This document shows, in pieces, positions 53,490 through 62,231 of a DNA stretch of 64,000 nt. Origin of the DNA: Phormidium sp. OSCR (GTDB lineage Bacteria; Cyanobacteriota; Cyanobacteriia; Cyanobacteriales; Geitlerinemataceae). Below the pieces are notes generated by a model. It had not been told where the DNA came from and searched no databases. It saw nothing but the letters and a program-made list of their open reading frames with translations. Position 1 is the stretch's first letter; every line of letters starts with the position of its first letter. The stretch spans positions 17,453 through 81,452 of the forward strand of contig LJZT01000007.1 of assembly GCA_001314905.1 (NCBI GenBank), in the 5' to 3' direction. A program made the translations under genes and the position numbers.

Positions 53490-55169
53490 ATGAAAAACGC
53501 GAAAGAGTCGAAAACCGGTAAGGGTTGGTGGCGTCCAATAGCCATCGCCACCACAGTGATCTTAGGAACCGGCGCGATCGCTCTCGGTTGGTTACGGCTG
53601 CGTCCGAGTCCCTTAAGCTCCCCCCAGGAGGGCGCGGAGGCAGTTCCAGCCGAGGCGATCATGGCCCTATACATTGAAATGGATGCGTCCGTCTGGGGAC
53701 AATTACAACGCTTTGGCACTCCCGAAGCCCAAGCCTCTGTCGAAACACTACTGGCTGAGTTTCAGCAAGATCTCGCCCAAGATACCCAACTCGACTTTAA
53801 CCGTGATCTCAAACCCTGGATTGGCAATGTCATGTTAGCCCTGGTTCCCAACCCAGCGGGCGATGACGAACAGCTCCTGGCCATTGTCGGGATTCGCGAT
53901 AAAATCCAGGCCCTGGCCTTCGCCAACCGAGTCAAGGGGTCTCAGGACAAGGAATTACAAGAAGAAACCTATCGCAACACCACCATTTCAACAGTGACCA
54001 TGACGCAGCAAGCAGGAGACGAGTCGCCGCAACCCGAGTCCTATAGCATTGCGGTATTCGGAGATTATCTGGCTGTGGGCGATCAGCCCGATGTGGTCAA
54101 AGCCGCCATCGATACGGCCAAAGATAACACCTCCTTTGCTCGTGAAGGTCAGATGCGAGATCTGTTGCGATCGCAGCTCGTTGAAACCCCACTCATCCAA
54201 GCCTATATTGCCGATGTCGCCGACTTACAACAACTCGATGAGTCCGCCTCGGCACCGGCCGAGTTAGCCGAAGCGACCCCAGGGGCCATCGTCGCAGGAC
54301 TAGGTGTCACCGATATCGGACTTCATCTGCGAACCCTGCTGAGTGTTCCTGAGGACTCGTCCCTCAACGTCCCCGTTCAACCCCTGGCCAACTCTCGGGT
54401 TAATCGCTTCCCAGAGAATACCCTGGCCTTGATTGAAGGGAGTCACCTCGATCAGACTTGGACTCAATGGACTGAATGGGTCGAACAAACCCCAGAAGGG
54501 ACGATGCTCTTGAGTGAATTACGAGCGGCGGCGGGCCAATTTGGGATTGATCTCGATCGCGAGATCTTTGCCCCTCTCGATGGAACCTTCAGCCTGGGGG
54601 TGGTTCCCGTCGCCGGAGGTCGTCCCGGCCTCTCCTCGACCCTCGGTGTGGGGGCGATGGCCTTTATCGAGAGCAGCGATCGCACCACCCTCGATGCCAG
54701 CCTCGACAAGCTAGGAACCCTGGCCCAAGAGGGGTTTGGACTGCCCATCGGCATTGAGTCAACCACTCTCGACAGCGTGGCCATTACCCAATGGACCTTG
54801 TCTGTGTTCGGTGTAGAAGGGGAAACACTCCTCGGCTATGGTTGGCCCGAAGCCAATCTCTTGGCCCTGGGGATAACACGGCCCATGCTGGAGTTGGCCC
54901 TGACACCGCCAACCAACAACCTCGCTCAACAGTCAACTTTTACTCAGATCGAGGAACGCTTTCCACCCTCCTATGGCGGCCTGGTGTTTGCGAATGTCGA
55001 AGCCATGCGTAATTCCCTGGATTTGGTCGCCTTGCAAACCCAGGAAGTCCTCACCCCCGAGGCGGTACTCCTCTTGGAAACCGTCCAGGGACTGGGAATA
55101 ACGGCCGCTTCAGATGATGATGGCGTCTCGGCTCTGGATATCCATATTCCCTTGGTTCTGGCCGATTGA
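53490..55169 (+). CDS. DUF3352-family membrane-anchored protein
   Basis: A 559-residue protein with an N-terminal signal-anchor (about 15-37, PIAIATTVILGTGAIALGW). A large extracytoplasmic domain of DUF3352 type follows, recognised by VPAEAIMALYIEMDASVWGQL, LDFNRDLKPWIGNVMLALVP, FGDYLAVGDQPDVVKAAIDTA and the later LALIEGSHLDQ. The function is unknown; the family is widespread in cyanobacteria. AAGAGG seven bases before the ATG at 53490 supports the start. It diverges from the aminopeptidase gene. Confidence 0.88.
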   Translation: MKNAKESKTGKGWWRPIAIATTVILGTGAIALGWLRLRPSPLSSPQEGAEAVPAEAIMALYIEMDASVWGQLQRFGTPEAQASVETLLAEFQQDLAQDTQLDFNRDLKPWIGNVMLALVPNPAGDDEQLLAIVGIRDKIQALAFANRVKGSQDKELQEETYRNTTISTVTMTQQAGDESPQPESYSIAVFGDYLAVGDQPDVVKAAIDTAKDNTSFAREGQMRDLLRSQLVETPLIQAYIADVADLQQLDESASAPAELAEATPGAIVAGLGVTDIGLHLRTLLSVPEDSSLNVPVQPLANSRVNRFPENTLALIEGSHLDQTWTQWTEWVEQTPEGTMLLSELRAAAGQFGIDLDREIFAPLDGTFSLGVVPVAGGRPGLSSTLGVGAMAFIESSDRTTLDASLDKLGTLAQEGFGLPIGIESTTLDSVAITQWTLSVFGVEGETLLGYGWPEANLLALGITRPMLELALTPPTNNLAQQSTFTQIEERFPPSYGGLVFANVEAMRNSLDLVALQTQEVLTPEAVLLLETVQGLGITAASDDDGVSALDIHIPLVLAD

Positions 55170-55499
55170 CCCGGAGTATAGAAGCCGTTGCCCGCTCAAC
55201 AAGAACGCTAGAATGGGGATGAGTCGAGAGCGACTCTGTTGTCACTCCCGAGTTGCAGTATGCAGGTTCGTCTGAATGCGGTCTCAATTTTGATAGCCCT
55301 GGCCCTGGCGGGGTTGTGGGTGTTGCTGTTGGCAAAACCAACTGCCTTAGGCTGAACGGGGAATCGCTCGATTGAGCGTACAGGATAATGGGCGCTACAA
55401 TCAGCGGTACAATCAAGAGGTAATCTTCGTCAAGTTGCACGACGGTACAATCGATGCATCTCCTCAGTCGAACTGGGGGATAGGTGAGGGAGGGACCCG
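55170..55499. other. Intergenic region with one possible very small gene
   Basis: 330 bp between the DUF3352 and YaaW-like genes. The only coding candidate is a 31-codon frame at 55260-55355. The remainder, about 55356-55499, is the probable promoter region of the YaaW-like gene; I see no repeat or clear hairpin. Confidence 0.5.
55260..55355 (+). CDS. Possible 31-residue single-helix membrane peptide
   Basis: An ATG-to-TGA frame of 32 codons encodes a short polar start, a hydrophobic stretch (ILIALALAGLWVLLLA) and a KPTALG tail. The composition fits a small membrane peptide, but I do not recognise it as any photosystem or cytochrome b6f subunit. There is no strong Shine-Dalgarno. It may be a chance frame. 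Confidence 0.3.
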   Translation: MQVRLNAVSILIALALAGLWVLLLAKPTALG

Positions 55500-56348
55500 A
55501 TGGTGGATGAGTTAAGAACAGCCTTAGAATTGGCAAGTGAGGAAGAACTGCATGGGTTAACCCAGTTGTTGTTTCGCCCTCGCTTTAATCCCCTGGATTA
55601 TATGAAGCCGGTCGATCCCTTGGAATTGCAAAGTCGCGATCGCCAAGAGTGGATGGATGCGATCGAAGAGCGGTTCCGTTTCCTGGCCGCCGATGGACTG
55701 ACGGTGTTGCGGGGACAAAGTCATGAAATTTCCTACCGCACAGTGTTGATTCAGGTCTGTCACTATCTGCGGATTCCCTATTCTAAATCCCTCTCGACAA
55801 CGGATTTGGAAGCCGAGATTTTTCTACATTTGATGGGACGGGCCTGGGATAAACTCCCGCAAGCTGAGCAAGCGGCCTTGATGGTTCGGGTTCAGAAGTC
55901 ATTGGCGAAAACGGAATTCGCCCAACCGTTGCCCCTTCATGTGCAACGAGATCCCATTGGCTGGCTGGTGAAGGGAGGGAGTGCGATCGCCGTCAATTCA
56001 GTCCTACGTCCCCTGTTACTCAATCAACTGGCCCGACAGTTCGCCATTGAGTTTGCTCGCCATCAGTTGGCGAAAGAAACCCTCAAAGGAGGGGCCGCCG
56101 CAGCGGCCCGGTTGAAGAGCTATGTGGGGGTTCAGATGGCTCGTCGGGGTATGGCGACGGCTACGGCTCGTTATACGGCAACTCGTTCGCTGTTTGCCTT
56201 TGTGGGGCCGGCGTTATGGGCTTGGTTTTTTGCGGATATCTGTTGGCGAGCGGTGGCGACGAATTATGCCCGCATCATTCCCACGGTATTTGCACTGGCC
56301 CAAATCCGCCTGACGCGATCGCAAACCTGTGAATTTGCCTATGGTTAG
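55500..56348 (+). CDS. YaaW-like (UPF0174-type) protein
   Basis: A 282-residue protein. The N-terminal pattern VDELRTALELASEEELHGLTQLLFRPRFNPLDY is typical of cyanobacterial YaaW-like proteins. A central helical region (about 90-155) and a C-terminal half with Ala/Arg-rich helices follow. One or two hydrophobic segments lie near residues 230-275 (LFAFVGPALWAWFFADICW). The function is unknown to me. The stop codon lies four bases from the stop of convergent lipA, so the genes share almost no terminator space. Confidence 0.72.
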   Translation: MVDELRTALELASEEELHGLTQLLFRPRFNPLDYMKPVDPLELQSRDRQEWMDAIEERFRFLAADGLTVLRGQSHEISYRTVLIQVCHYLRIPYSKSLSTTDLEAEIFLHLMGRAWDKLPQAEQAALMVRVQKSLAKTEFAQPLPLHVQRDPIGWLVKGGSAIAVNSVLRPLLLNQLARQFAIEFARHQLAKETLKGGAAAAARLKSYVGVQMARRGMATATARYTATRSLFAFVGPALWAWFFADICWRAVATNYARIIPTVFALAQIRLTRSQTCEFAYG

Positions 56349-56352
56349 GTCT

Positions 56353-57273
56353 TTAGGGGGCCGAATCTCCGGCATGATAAGAACTCCGCACCAGAGGACC
56401 CGATCGCACCTGAGAAAAGCCGAGATCTCGCGCGAGGTCTCCGAGGCGATCGAAGTCGTCGGGATGCCAGTAATGGCGCACCGGCAGATGCTCCAGGGAT
56501 GGACGCATATACTGGCCTAGGGTGAGGCGATCGCAGCCCACGGCCCGCAAGTCCGTCATGGCCTCGATAATTTCCGCCTCGGTTTCCCCATGACCTAACA
56601 TCAAACCCGATTTGGTGGGCAAATTGGGATTGAGGTCGTTGACATAACGCAAAACCTTGAGGGAGCGATCGTATTTCGCCCCGCGACGTACTGGCCCCTG
56701 AAGCCGACGCACCGTTTCGAGATTGTGGTTGAAACAGGCCGGTTCGGCGGCGACCACTTGTGCAATGCGTTGCTGTTGTAGCTGTTCTGGGGAGGTTCCC
56801 GCCTCCCGGCCACCCCAAAAGTCTGAGGTGAGGACTTCGATTTGAGTCTCGGGGGAGCGATCGCGAATCGCCTCTAGGGTCTTGACAAATCCACCCGCAC
56901 CCCCATCAGCTAAGTCGTCTCGGGCCACGGCCGTTAACACCACATAGCGCAACTGTAGTTGTTCAACGGCTTCAGCCACCTGCCGGGGTTCCTCGGCATC
57001 GAGGGGCATGGGCGCATGACCACTATCGACTTGACAAAAACCACAGGAGCGGGTACAGGTTGGCCCCATCAATAAAAAGGTGGCGGTTCCTTGGGCGTAA
57101 CATTCCCCCCGGTTGGGACAGCGGCCCTCTTCGCAGATGGTGTGGATCTGTCGCTGTTTAATAATTCGCTGTACCCTGGAGATCTCACTAGCTTGGCCGA
57201 GGGGACGACGCAGCCAGGGGGGAAGGGTGGCCAGTTCAGCGCGCAGTTGCGCCCGGCGGTCTCGATCGCTCAT
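56353..57273 (-). CDS. lipA: Lipoyl synthase
   Basis: A radical SAM enzyme that inserts two sulfur atoms into protein-bound octanoyl groups to make lipoyl cofactors for pyruvate dehydrogenase and glycine cleavage. Both cluster motifs are present: the auxiliary cluster [12 protein letters not shown] and the radical SAM motif CTRSCGFC. The C-terminal R-S-S-Y-H-A motif (RSSYHAGD), which supplies the serine ligand, is also visible. With the ATG at 57273 the protein is 306 residues; the frame extends upstream without conservation. Cyanobacteria often carry two lipA copies; only one is in the window. Confidence 0.96.
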   Translation of the reverse strand: MSDRDRRAQLRAELATLPPWLRRPLGQASEISRVQRIIKQRQIHTICEEGRCPNRGECYAQGTATFLLMGPTCTRSCGFCQVDSGHAPMPLDAEEPRQVAEAVEQLQLRYVVLTAVARDDLADGGAGGFVKTLEAIRDRSPETQIEVLTSDFWGGREAGTSPEQLQQQRIAQVVAAEPACFNHNLETVRRLQGPVRRGAKYDRSLKVLRYVNDLNPNLPTKSGLMLGHGETEAEIIEAMTDLRAVGCDRLTLGQYMRPSLEHLPVRHYWHPDDFDRLGDLARDLGFSQVRSGPLVRSSYHAGDSAP

Positions 57274-57462
57274 GATGAATAAGGATAATACTCGTCGAAC
57301 AGGTGTAGGATGACCCAGCAGGGCGATCGCGGGTCTGTCCTGTTTCGACCATGTTACCTCGACCATAGGTTTGCCCCACCTGATAGACTATATCCGGTAG
57401 GGTAAACTAGATAGCATCTATCCCTCAGCCTATCCCTTCGCGCACCGCTCAAGGAGTCAGTC

Positions 57463-58020
57463 GTGGCAAGTCACAAAATTTTGGTCATTGATGACAGTCG
57501 TGTCATCCAGAAAACTGTTAAAAGTATGTTGCCTCCGGGGAACTTCGATGTGGTCGAAGCCAAGGATGGTGAAGAAGGTTTGAATAAGATTCACTCGGAT
57601 AAGCCCAGTCTGATTATGTTGGATTTCCTGCTTCCCAAACGAAGCGGCTGGGAGGTGTTTCAGGAAATTCAGGCCGACGCGAATCTACGCAAAATCCCTC
57701 TGTTGGTGATGTCGGGACGCAAGGAAGAGGTCACCGAGAAGATTTCTGAGCCGTTTGAGTTCTTTGAGTTTATCGAGAAACCGTTTGAGAAGAAACAGCT
57801 TCTCGGGGCCATTAAGTCGGCCATGGCCAAGTCCAAAAAATCTCGCGCAGCAGCGGCGGCTCCCGCAGCAGCGGCGGCTCCCGCAGCGGCGGCTTCTGCT
57901 GGCGGTGGCGAGGATGTGGCGGCTCTGCGAGCTAAGGTGGCTAGTTTAGAGAAGGAAGTGGCCGGCTTGAAAAAGCAAGTTTCGCAGATTCTCGCCTTTA
58001 TCAAGCAGAAGTTGAAATAG
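57463..58020 (+). CDS. Response regulator with Ala/Pro-rich linker and C-terminal coiled coil
   Basis: A 185-residue protein. The receiver domain (1-120) has DDS in ILVIDDSRVIQK, phospho-acceptor Asp in LIMLDFLLPKRSG (about residue 53), Ser in LLVMSGRKE in place of the usual Thr, and Lys in FIEKPFEK. An AAAPAAAAAPAAAA linker (about 127-145) leads to a short coiled coil (about 152-182, LRAKVASLEKEVAGLKKQV). The coiled coil is probably for oligomerisation or docking. The start is GTG at 57463 with AAGGAG at ideal spacing. The next feature downstream is tRNA-Pro. Confidence 0.88.
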   Translation: MASHKILVIDDSRVIQKTVKSMLPPGNFDVVEAKDGEEGLNKIHSDKPSLIMLDFLLPKRSGWEVFQEIQADANLRKIPLLVMSGRKEEVTEKISEPFEFFEFIEKPFEKKQLLGAIKSAMAKSKKSRAAAAAPAAAAAPAAAASAGGGEDVAALRAKVASLEKEVAGLKKQVSQILAFIKQKLK

Positions 58021-58147
58021 TTTCGCTTTGACGGCCCGTTGGGGGCGATCGATTCTCTTCACGGTGGCCCCCACATCGGTGACCGGCTCTGCTATGTCGG
58101 TCTTGATCTTTAATTTGCCAAAATTGATCGTCAAGTGTTTGAGTCTG

Positions 58148-58156
58148 TGCTACACT
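58148..58156 (+). promoter_or_regulatory. Possible extended -10 promoter of tRNA-Pro
   Basis: TGCTACACT fits an extended -10 element (TGn followed by TACACT) about 40 bases before the tRNA. No convincing -35 at 16-18 bp spacing is seen, so this is tentative. Confidence 0.35.
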
Positions 58157-58196
58157 GTCCTATGTTAGGATGGTTAATCCATCTGACCGTTAACAC

Positions 58197-58270
58197 CGGG
58201 ATGTAGCGCAGCTTGGTAGCGCACTTCGTTCGGGACGAAGGGGCCGCTGGTTCGAATCCAGTCATCCCGA
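58197..58270 (+). tRNA. tRNA-Pro (anticodon CGG)
   Basis: A 74-nt cloverleaf. The acceptor stem CGGGATG pairs with CATCCCG, with A as discriminator. The anticodon stem CTTCG/CGAAG encloses the loop TTCGGGA with anticodon CGG, reading CCG proline codons. The T arm has GGTTCGAATCC. The CCA end is not encoded. Confidence 0.96.
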
Positions 58271-58275
58271 TTGTT

Positions 58276-58311
58276 GGGTGAAAGTCGTCTCAGTACGGCT
58301 TTTAGACACCC
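58276..58311 (+). terminator. Hairpin after tRNA-Pro
   Basis: GGGTG-AAAGTCGT pairs with ACGGCTTT and CACCC (one G-U and a small bulge), starting five bases after the tRNA. TTTT occurs within the 3' arm. It is plausibly the tRNA terminator or a processing signal. Confidence 0.5.
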
Positions 58312-58881
58312 ATTCAGATAAATTCAGTCCTAATCTTCGTCAGCTAGGTGGATTATTCCCAAGTTTGGGAACCCTAGCCTTAGTGACCTGTCGCGTTGGT
58401 TATCTTGGATAGCATATCGGGGCGATCGCTAGGGGGTACTTCACTCTTCCCCGAGGTTATCATCCCTGGGACGTTGGCTCATTCCTCCGGCCGTGACTCC
58501 GCAAAGTTGCTTAGCAAATAAACGTAATCACGAGAGTCATCACCTCAGACCTAGGTGAGACTACTGATGTTAGGAAATCATCTAAAGATTATCGAAAAAA
58601 TTGACGTTTTTTCCAAACATCTGAGAGGATTTAGAGAATCCTAATCTGGCAAAAGGTGGGTGAGTGATAACGGTTAAGGGCGATCGCACCTCAGGGATAA
58701 CACGGACTTATCGTTAGCGGGGATCGCGCGAATCAGGCAGACTTCGCTGGATCACAAAAGTCTCAGGCGATCGCAACCCAGAGCGATCAAGATCACAACG
58801 AAAGGGTTATATCGATCGCAGAGCAGCCCTCAAATATAGTGCATAGTAAGAATGTCCCGAAGACGGACTCAATTTAAAATC
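58312..58881. other. Intergenic region without a gene
   Basis: About 570 bp from the tRNA to the DUF2949 gene. It contains several small palindromes, such as TTCCCAA-gt-TTGGGAA near 58360 and GAAAAAA-ttgacg-TTTTTTC at 58594-58613, plus three GCGATCGC-like sites. No open frame here has recognisable content. A small RNA is possible but not supported by any family I recognise. Confidence 0.5.
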
Positions 58882-59073
58882 ATGAAATTTAACAAACTCG
58901 CAAAACTGATTCGCTTTTTACAAGACGATTTATCCGTTCCCTCGAACTCCATCGACTTAGCCCTGCGTCACGGCGAAAACGCGCCTAATGCCTTCCCGAT
59001 GGTCTTATGGCAATATGGACTCATCAGCCTCGAACAACTCGATCGCATTTTTGACTGGCTTGAAACCGCCTAA
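58882..59073 (+). CDS. DUF2949-family small protein (second copy)
   Basis: A 63-residue protein, paralogous to the one at 49237-49428. Both share an N-terminal helix ending in the FLQ-D/E-D/E-L pattern, then S-I-x-L-A-L-R and PM-V/I-LW-Q/K-YG and end in D-W-L-E. I chose the ATG at 58882 because it gives the same length as the paralogue; an ATG ten codons upstream (58852) is in frame. The function is unknown. A strong hairpin terminator lies downstream. Confidence 0.8.
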   Translation: MKFNKLAKLIRFLQDDLSVPSNSIDLALRHGENAPNAFPMVLWQYGLISLEQLDRIFDWLETA

Positions 59074-59201
59074 GAGACATCCTCCGTCTCCTGATCGCTT
59101 CGTTTAACGGTCCACATCTTGGCAAACCCGTCTCACTCCGTTACCCGTTCGATTTAAAAACCTGTTTGAGCACTTAAAAAATGCAATACTCTATCCCCAG
59201 A

Positions 59202-59226
59202 AGCCGCCTCAGGTGAGGCGGCTTTC
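59202..59226. terminator. Strong bidirectional terminator
   Basis: AGCCGCCTC-aggt-GAGGCGGCT is a perfect 9-bp GC-rich stem with a 4-nt loop, followed by TTT on the plus side and preceded by AA on the other. It lies between the convergent DUF2949 and FraC-like genes and probably serves both. Confidence 0.75.
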
Positions 59227-59254
59227 TCGATCCGAGTCATCCTCCCACAGCGAC

Positions 59255-59785
59255 TCAAAGCCCGAGAATCATCGCCACGAGCAACACAAAGATGACCCCG
59301 TGACTCAAACCATGAGCCAAGAGAATCGTTCGATCTTGATCAACCCGAATCTCATAGCGAACCAAGCGTTCGGTTTTCAAATGCTCAAATTGCTCGTAAA
59401 AGACTTGACTCTCTAACGGCAGGATCTTGAAGCGCTGTAACACATAGAGACATTGACTTTTAATAAAAAAGCTGGCAAAAAAGACAATGATCGTGGCGAT
59501 GGCCAGCACCGACTCAATCCCGTCCCGGCCAGGACGGCGCACAAACTCTCCCGTAAACAGATATCCCATCACCTGAATCACCCAGGGATGAGTCGCAAAC
59601 GTCTGCACCAGAATAAAAAAGCCAATCCAGCCCAATAGAATGCACAACAAGTCAGTCACCAGAGCATACTGGACACTCGCACGACGACTAATGGCCAAAC
59701 GGCGATGAAACACCGTCGACTCGATCGCCACCGACACCAGCAGTAGTAGAATCTGAGAGGCGATCGCCCTCAGCGGTAATACCAT
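59255..59785 (-). CDS. fraC: FraC-like filament integrity membrane protein
   Basis: A 176-residue membrane protein with about four hydrophobic segments (about 5-25, 38-60, 90-112, 150-170). The N-terminus VLPLRAIASQILLLLVSVAIES, the following RRASVQYALVTDLLCILLGWIGFF and the region after it resemble FraC, a septum-located protein needed for filament integrity and cell-cell communication in Anabaena. The match is from memory of the family, so the symbol is tentative. I chose the ATG at 59785; a TTG four codons upstream is unlikely. fraD and fraE, adjacent to fraC in Anabaena, are not seen here. It diverges from dnaN. Confidence 0.6.
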   Translation of the reverse strand: MVLPLRAIASQILLLLVSVAIESTVFHRRLAISRRASVQYALVTDLLCILLGWIGFFILVQTFATHPWVIQVMGYLFTGEFVRRPGRDGIESVLAIATIIVFFASFFIKSQCLYVLQRFKILPLESQVFYEQFEHLKTERLVRYEIRVDQDRTILLAHGLSHGVIFVLLVAMILGL

Positions 59786-59904
59786 CAAGGTCAACAAACC
59801 TCCCCAACCCGTGCCGTCGAGGCCTATGGTACTCTCTTAAAGCTGTTTGTTTGCCCAACAGCCCCTGATTTTTGATCCAAACATCTCCTGTAACTGACTG
59901 AACT

Positions 59905-61053
59905 ATGAAACTGGTTTGCACCCAAGGGGAACTCAACACCCATCTCTCCCTCACCATTCACGCCGTCCCCTCTCGTCCCACGCATCCGGTTTTAGCCAAC
60001 GTCCGACTCACCGCCGATGCCGAACAACAACAAATCCGCCTCACGGCCTTCGATCTCAGCTTAGGGATTCGTACCAGCTTCCCGGCCCAAGTTGAATCGA
60101 GTGGTGACGTGGCCCTACCCGCAAAACTGCTCAACGACATTGTCTCGCGGCTTCCCGACGGCGAACTCACCCTCGCACAAGACGACGACAGTTATCAAAC
60201 CACCCTCACCTCCCTCTCAGGAACCTATAAAGTCCAAGGAATGAGCGTCGAGGAATTTCCCGAACTTCCCGCCATCGAAGATGGCAAAGTCATCCAACTC
60301 GACAGCGAATCCCTCCTCGAAGGCTTACGGGGAACCCTTTTCGCCACCAGTTCCGATGAAACCAAACAAGTTCTAACCGGGGTTCACCTAGCGGTTCGGG
60401 CCGATGGCATTGAATTTGCCGCCACCGACGGCCATCGTCTAGCTGTCGTCGAGGCCCTCAACGATGCCGAGGCCCCGGCCATGAATCTCGAAGAGGGCGA
60501 AGTCTTTGAAGTCACCGTTCCGGCCCAGGCCCTGCGGGAACTCGAACGCACCATTGGCAAACGGGCCGCCGCCACTCCCTTAACCCTCTCCATTGACGAA
60601 GGACAAGCGGTGTTTGAAGTCGAAGATCGTCGCCTCACCAGTCGTACCCTAGACGGGGCTTATCCCGCCTATCGTCAACTGATTCCCCGCCAATTTGACA
60701 ATCAAGCCAATCTCGATCGCCGCGCCCTCTTAAGCGCCCTAGAGCGCATTGCCGTCATTGCCGATCGCAAGAATAACATTGTCAAGTTTAGCTTTGACAG
60801 TGCCGCCGGCCAGGTGACTCTAGGGGTCGATGCGGCGGATGTCGGCAGTGGCAGTGAGTGCTTACCGGCCCAAATTTCCGGGGATAGCTTAGAGATTGCC
60901 TTCAACGTCAAGTATGTAATGGAATCGCTGCGCAATCTGCAATCGACAGAGATTCAACTTCAGTTAAATAGCGCCACCTCTCCGGTGATTCTCACCCCCC
61001 TCGGCGGCACGAAGATGATCCACCTCGTGATGCCGGTTCAGATTCGCGAGTAA
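59905..61053 (+). CDS. dnaN: DNA polymerase III sliding clamp (beta subunit)
   Basis: A 382-residue clamp made of three similar domains (about 1-120, 130-255, 260-382) that dimerises into a ring tethering Pol III to DNA. Recognisable segments are MKLVCTQGELNTHLSLT, HPVLANVRLTAD, FAATDGHRLAV, DGAYPAYRQLIP and the C-terminal MHLVMPVQIR-type ending, here IHLVMPVQIRE. The ATG at 59905 is unambiguous. No dnaA, recF or replication origin motif is seen close by, which is usual in cyanobacteria. A strong hairpin follows the stop codon. Confidence 0.97.
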   Translation: MKLVCTQGELNTHLSLTIHAVPSRPTHPVLANVRLTADAEQQQIRLTAFDLSLGIRTSFPAQVESSGDVALPAKLLNDIVSRLPDGELTLAQDDDSYQTTLTSLSGTYKVQGMSVEEFPELPAIEDGKVIQLDSESLLEGLRGTLFATSSDETKQVLTGVHLAVRADGIEFAATDGHRLAVVEALNDAEAPAMNLEEGEVFEVTVPAQALRELERTIGKRAAATPLTLSIDEGQAVFEVEDRRLTSRTLDGAYPAYRQLIPRQFDNQANLDRRALLSALERIAVIADRKNNIVKFSFDSAAGQVTLGVDAADVGSGSECLPAQISGDSLEIAFNVKYVMESLRNLQSTEIQLQLNSATSPVILTPLGGTKMIHLVMPVQIRE

Positions 61054-61061
61054 GCCCAAAA

Positions 61062-61090
61062 CCCCCCAACCTCTTTAGGACGTTGGGGGG
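61062..61090 (+). terminator. Hairpin terminator after dnaN
   Basis: CCCCCCAAC (61062-61070) pairs with GTTGGGGGG (61082-61090) around an 11-nt loop, starting eight bases after the stop codon. It may also act on the convergent gene at 61124. Confidence 0.75.
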
Positions 61091-61123
61091 GTGACAATCT
61101 GGGTTGGGGCAATTTGGGGGGAT

Positions 61124-61471
61124 TCACCCGGAAACAGTTTCTAGGAGTTGCCACTGTTCACTGTCTACGACGGCTGCTTTCACGGACTCGAACATCATCT
61201 GACAGTGATTATTCACTTGCAGGGGCAGTTCTTCGTTTTTGACCACGAAATTCAGCCGTACTTCCGGTTTATTATCAATGGGAACATCAATGAGAACATC
61301 AACCGTGACCAGTTTAGAAAACGAAACCCGTCCCGGAGTTTCCCGAGCCATAAAATAATCCTCGGTCTGATAGATTGGCTCGAAGTCGCACGCTTGGAGG
61401 AGTTCAGGCAGAACCTGCCTGACGTGCTCGACTGGAGCGGCTACAACGAAGATAGCAGTGTAGCGAGCCAT
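61124..61471 (-). CDS. Conserved-looking cyanobacterial hypothetical protein
   Basis: A 115-residue alpha/beta protein, starting MARYTAIFVVAAPVEHVRQVLPELLQACDFEPIYQ, with a beta-strand-rich middle (SKLVTVDVLIDVP and VRLNFVVKNEELPL) and a helix before the C-terminus. No family name is recognised, but the protein has a well-formed amphipathic pattern and good codon use. I chose the ATG at 61471. It lies downstream of another small gene on the same strand, 132 bases away, and converges with dnaN. Confidence 0.65.
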   Translation of the reverse strand: MARYTAIFVVAAPVEHVRQVLPELLQACDFEPIYQTEDYFMARETPGRVSFSKLVTVDVLIDVPIDNKPEVRLNFVVKNEELPLQVNNHCQMMFESVKAAVVDSEQWQLLETVSG

Positions 61472-61603
61472 AAGAAACAACAGAAGCACGACATTGAGTT
61501 TCAGCTTACCACACCCGCAAGCGAAGGGGAGCGTTTCGGGAAAATCGACAACCGGGCGGCGACTGGGGCCACCCGGTGTCTTAAGGACGAGTTCCCCCAG
61601 GGG

Positions 61604-61915
61604 CTAGTCCGGGTTAGACTCAGGATGACTCTTGCGAATCTTCTCGGAGTCGGGACAGTCATCGGCGATGAGCGGTTCAAATCCAGACTTGGGGACGCTG
61701 GCCAGTTTTTGGCTGACGGAACCGATGCTGTCGAGACGCACAAGTTCTTCCCAAGCACAGATTTCGTCGTCTTCGTCGGATTCGTAGCGGATGGTTACGA
61801 GATCTCCTTCGATGTCGATAATTTGGGCGCGATCAATCCAGCGTTGTTGATCTCGTAGAAAAATACAGACTTCACGACCTTCACAGCAGAATTGATAGAG
61901 CTTGCGATGTAGCAT
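61604..61915 (-). CDS. Small cyanobacterial conserved protein (DUF6679-like)
   Basis: A 103-residue protein. The N-terminal 70 residues (LYQFCCEGREVCIFLRDQQRW, AQIIDIEGDLVTIRYE, DEICAWEELVRLDSIGSV) form a compact beta-rich pattern that I associate with the cyanobacterial DUF6679 family. The assignment is from memory. The C-terminal 30 residues are polar and probably disordered. No function is known. It is upstream of the 61124-61471 gene on the same strand. Confidence 0.65.
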   Translation of the reverse strand: MLHRKLYQFCCEGREVCIFLRDQQRWIDRAQIIDIEGDLVTIRYESDEDDEICAWEELVRLDSIGSVSQKLASVPKSGFEPLIADDCPDSEKIRKSHPESNPD

Positions 61916-62071
61916 TCAAAGTTTGGGAAAGACGTATGCTTCCTCGCCATTCTAACGCGATCGCACCCCCACGTCGATGAAATTACCGAGTCTGTTGGGG
62001 GCGATCGCCCCCTTCCCCTCTGTTGTCAGGCCAATCCTCGTTAAGATGAAAGGATACCCGTTTCATCTCTC

Positions 62072-62177
62072 TGTATCAAGACAGATTAAACAGGACAATG
62101 CAATCACCCAAAACGCCGCGTCTAAGGGTATCCCCTTTCGCGCATCTCTATCGTCCTACCTAAACTGTCTTGATAAC
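62072..62177. repeat. 25-bp imperfect inverted repeat around a 56-nt centre
   Basis: The arms share a perfect 11-bp inverted match, TATCAAGACAG (62074-62084) against CTGTCTTGATA (62165-62175), and continue to GGAC/GTCC at their inner ends, about 19 of 25 positions in all. Outside them TTAAG (62041) and CTTAA (62183) are also inverted. It could be a small non-autonomous element or the stem of a structured RNA. Confidence 0.6.
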
Positions 62178-62231
62178 TTACCTTAAGACACTCTCATTGA
62201 GGAGATAACCAACCACTAGCCCCCCATACCC

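Noticed and set aside
61977..62186. 69-codon plus-strand frame
   Set aside because: It runs through the long inverted repeat, has no recognisable domain and lacks coding-like composition; treated as a by-product of the repeat.
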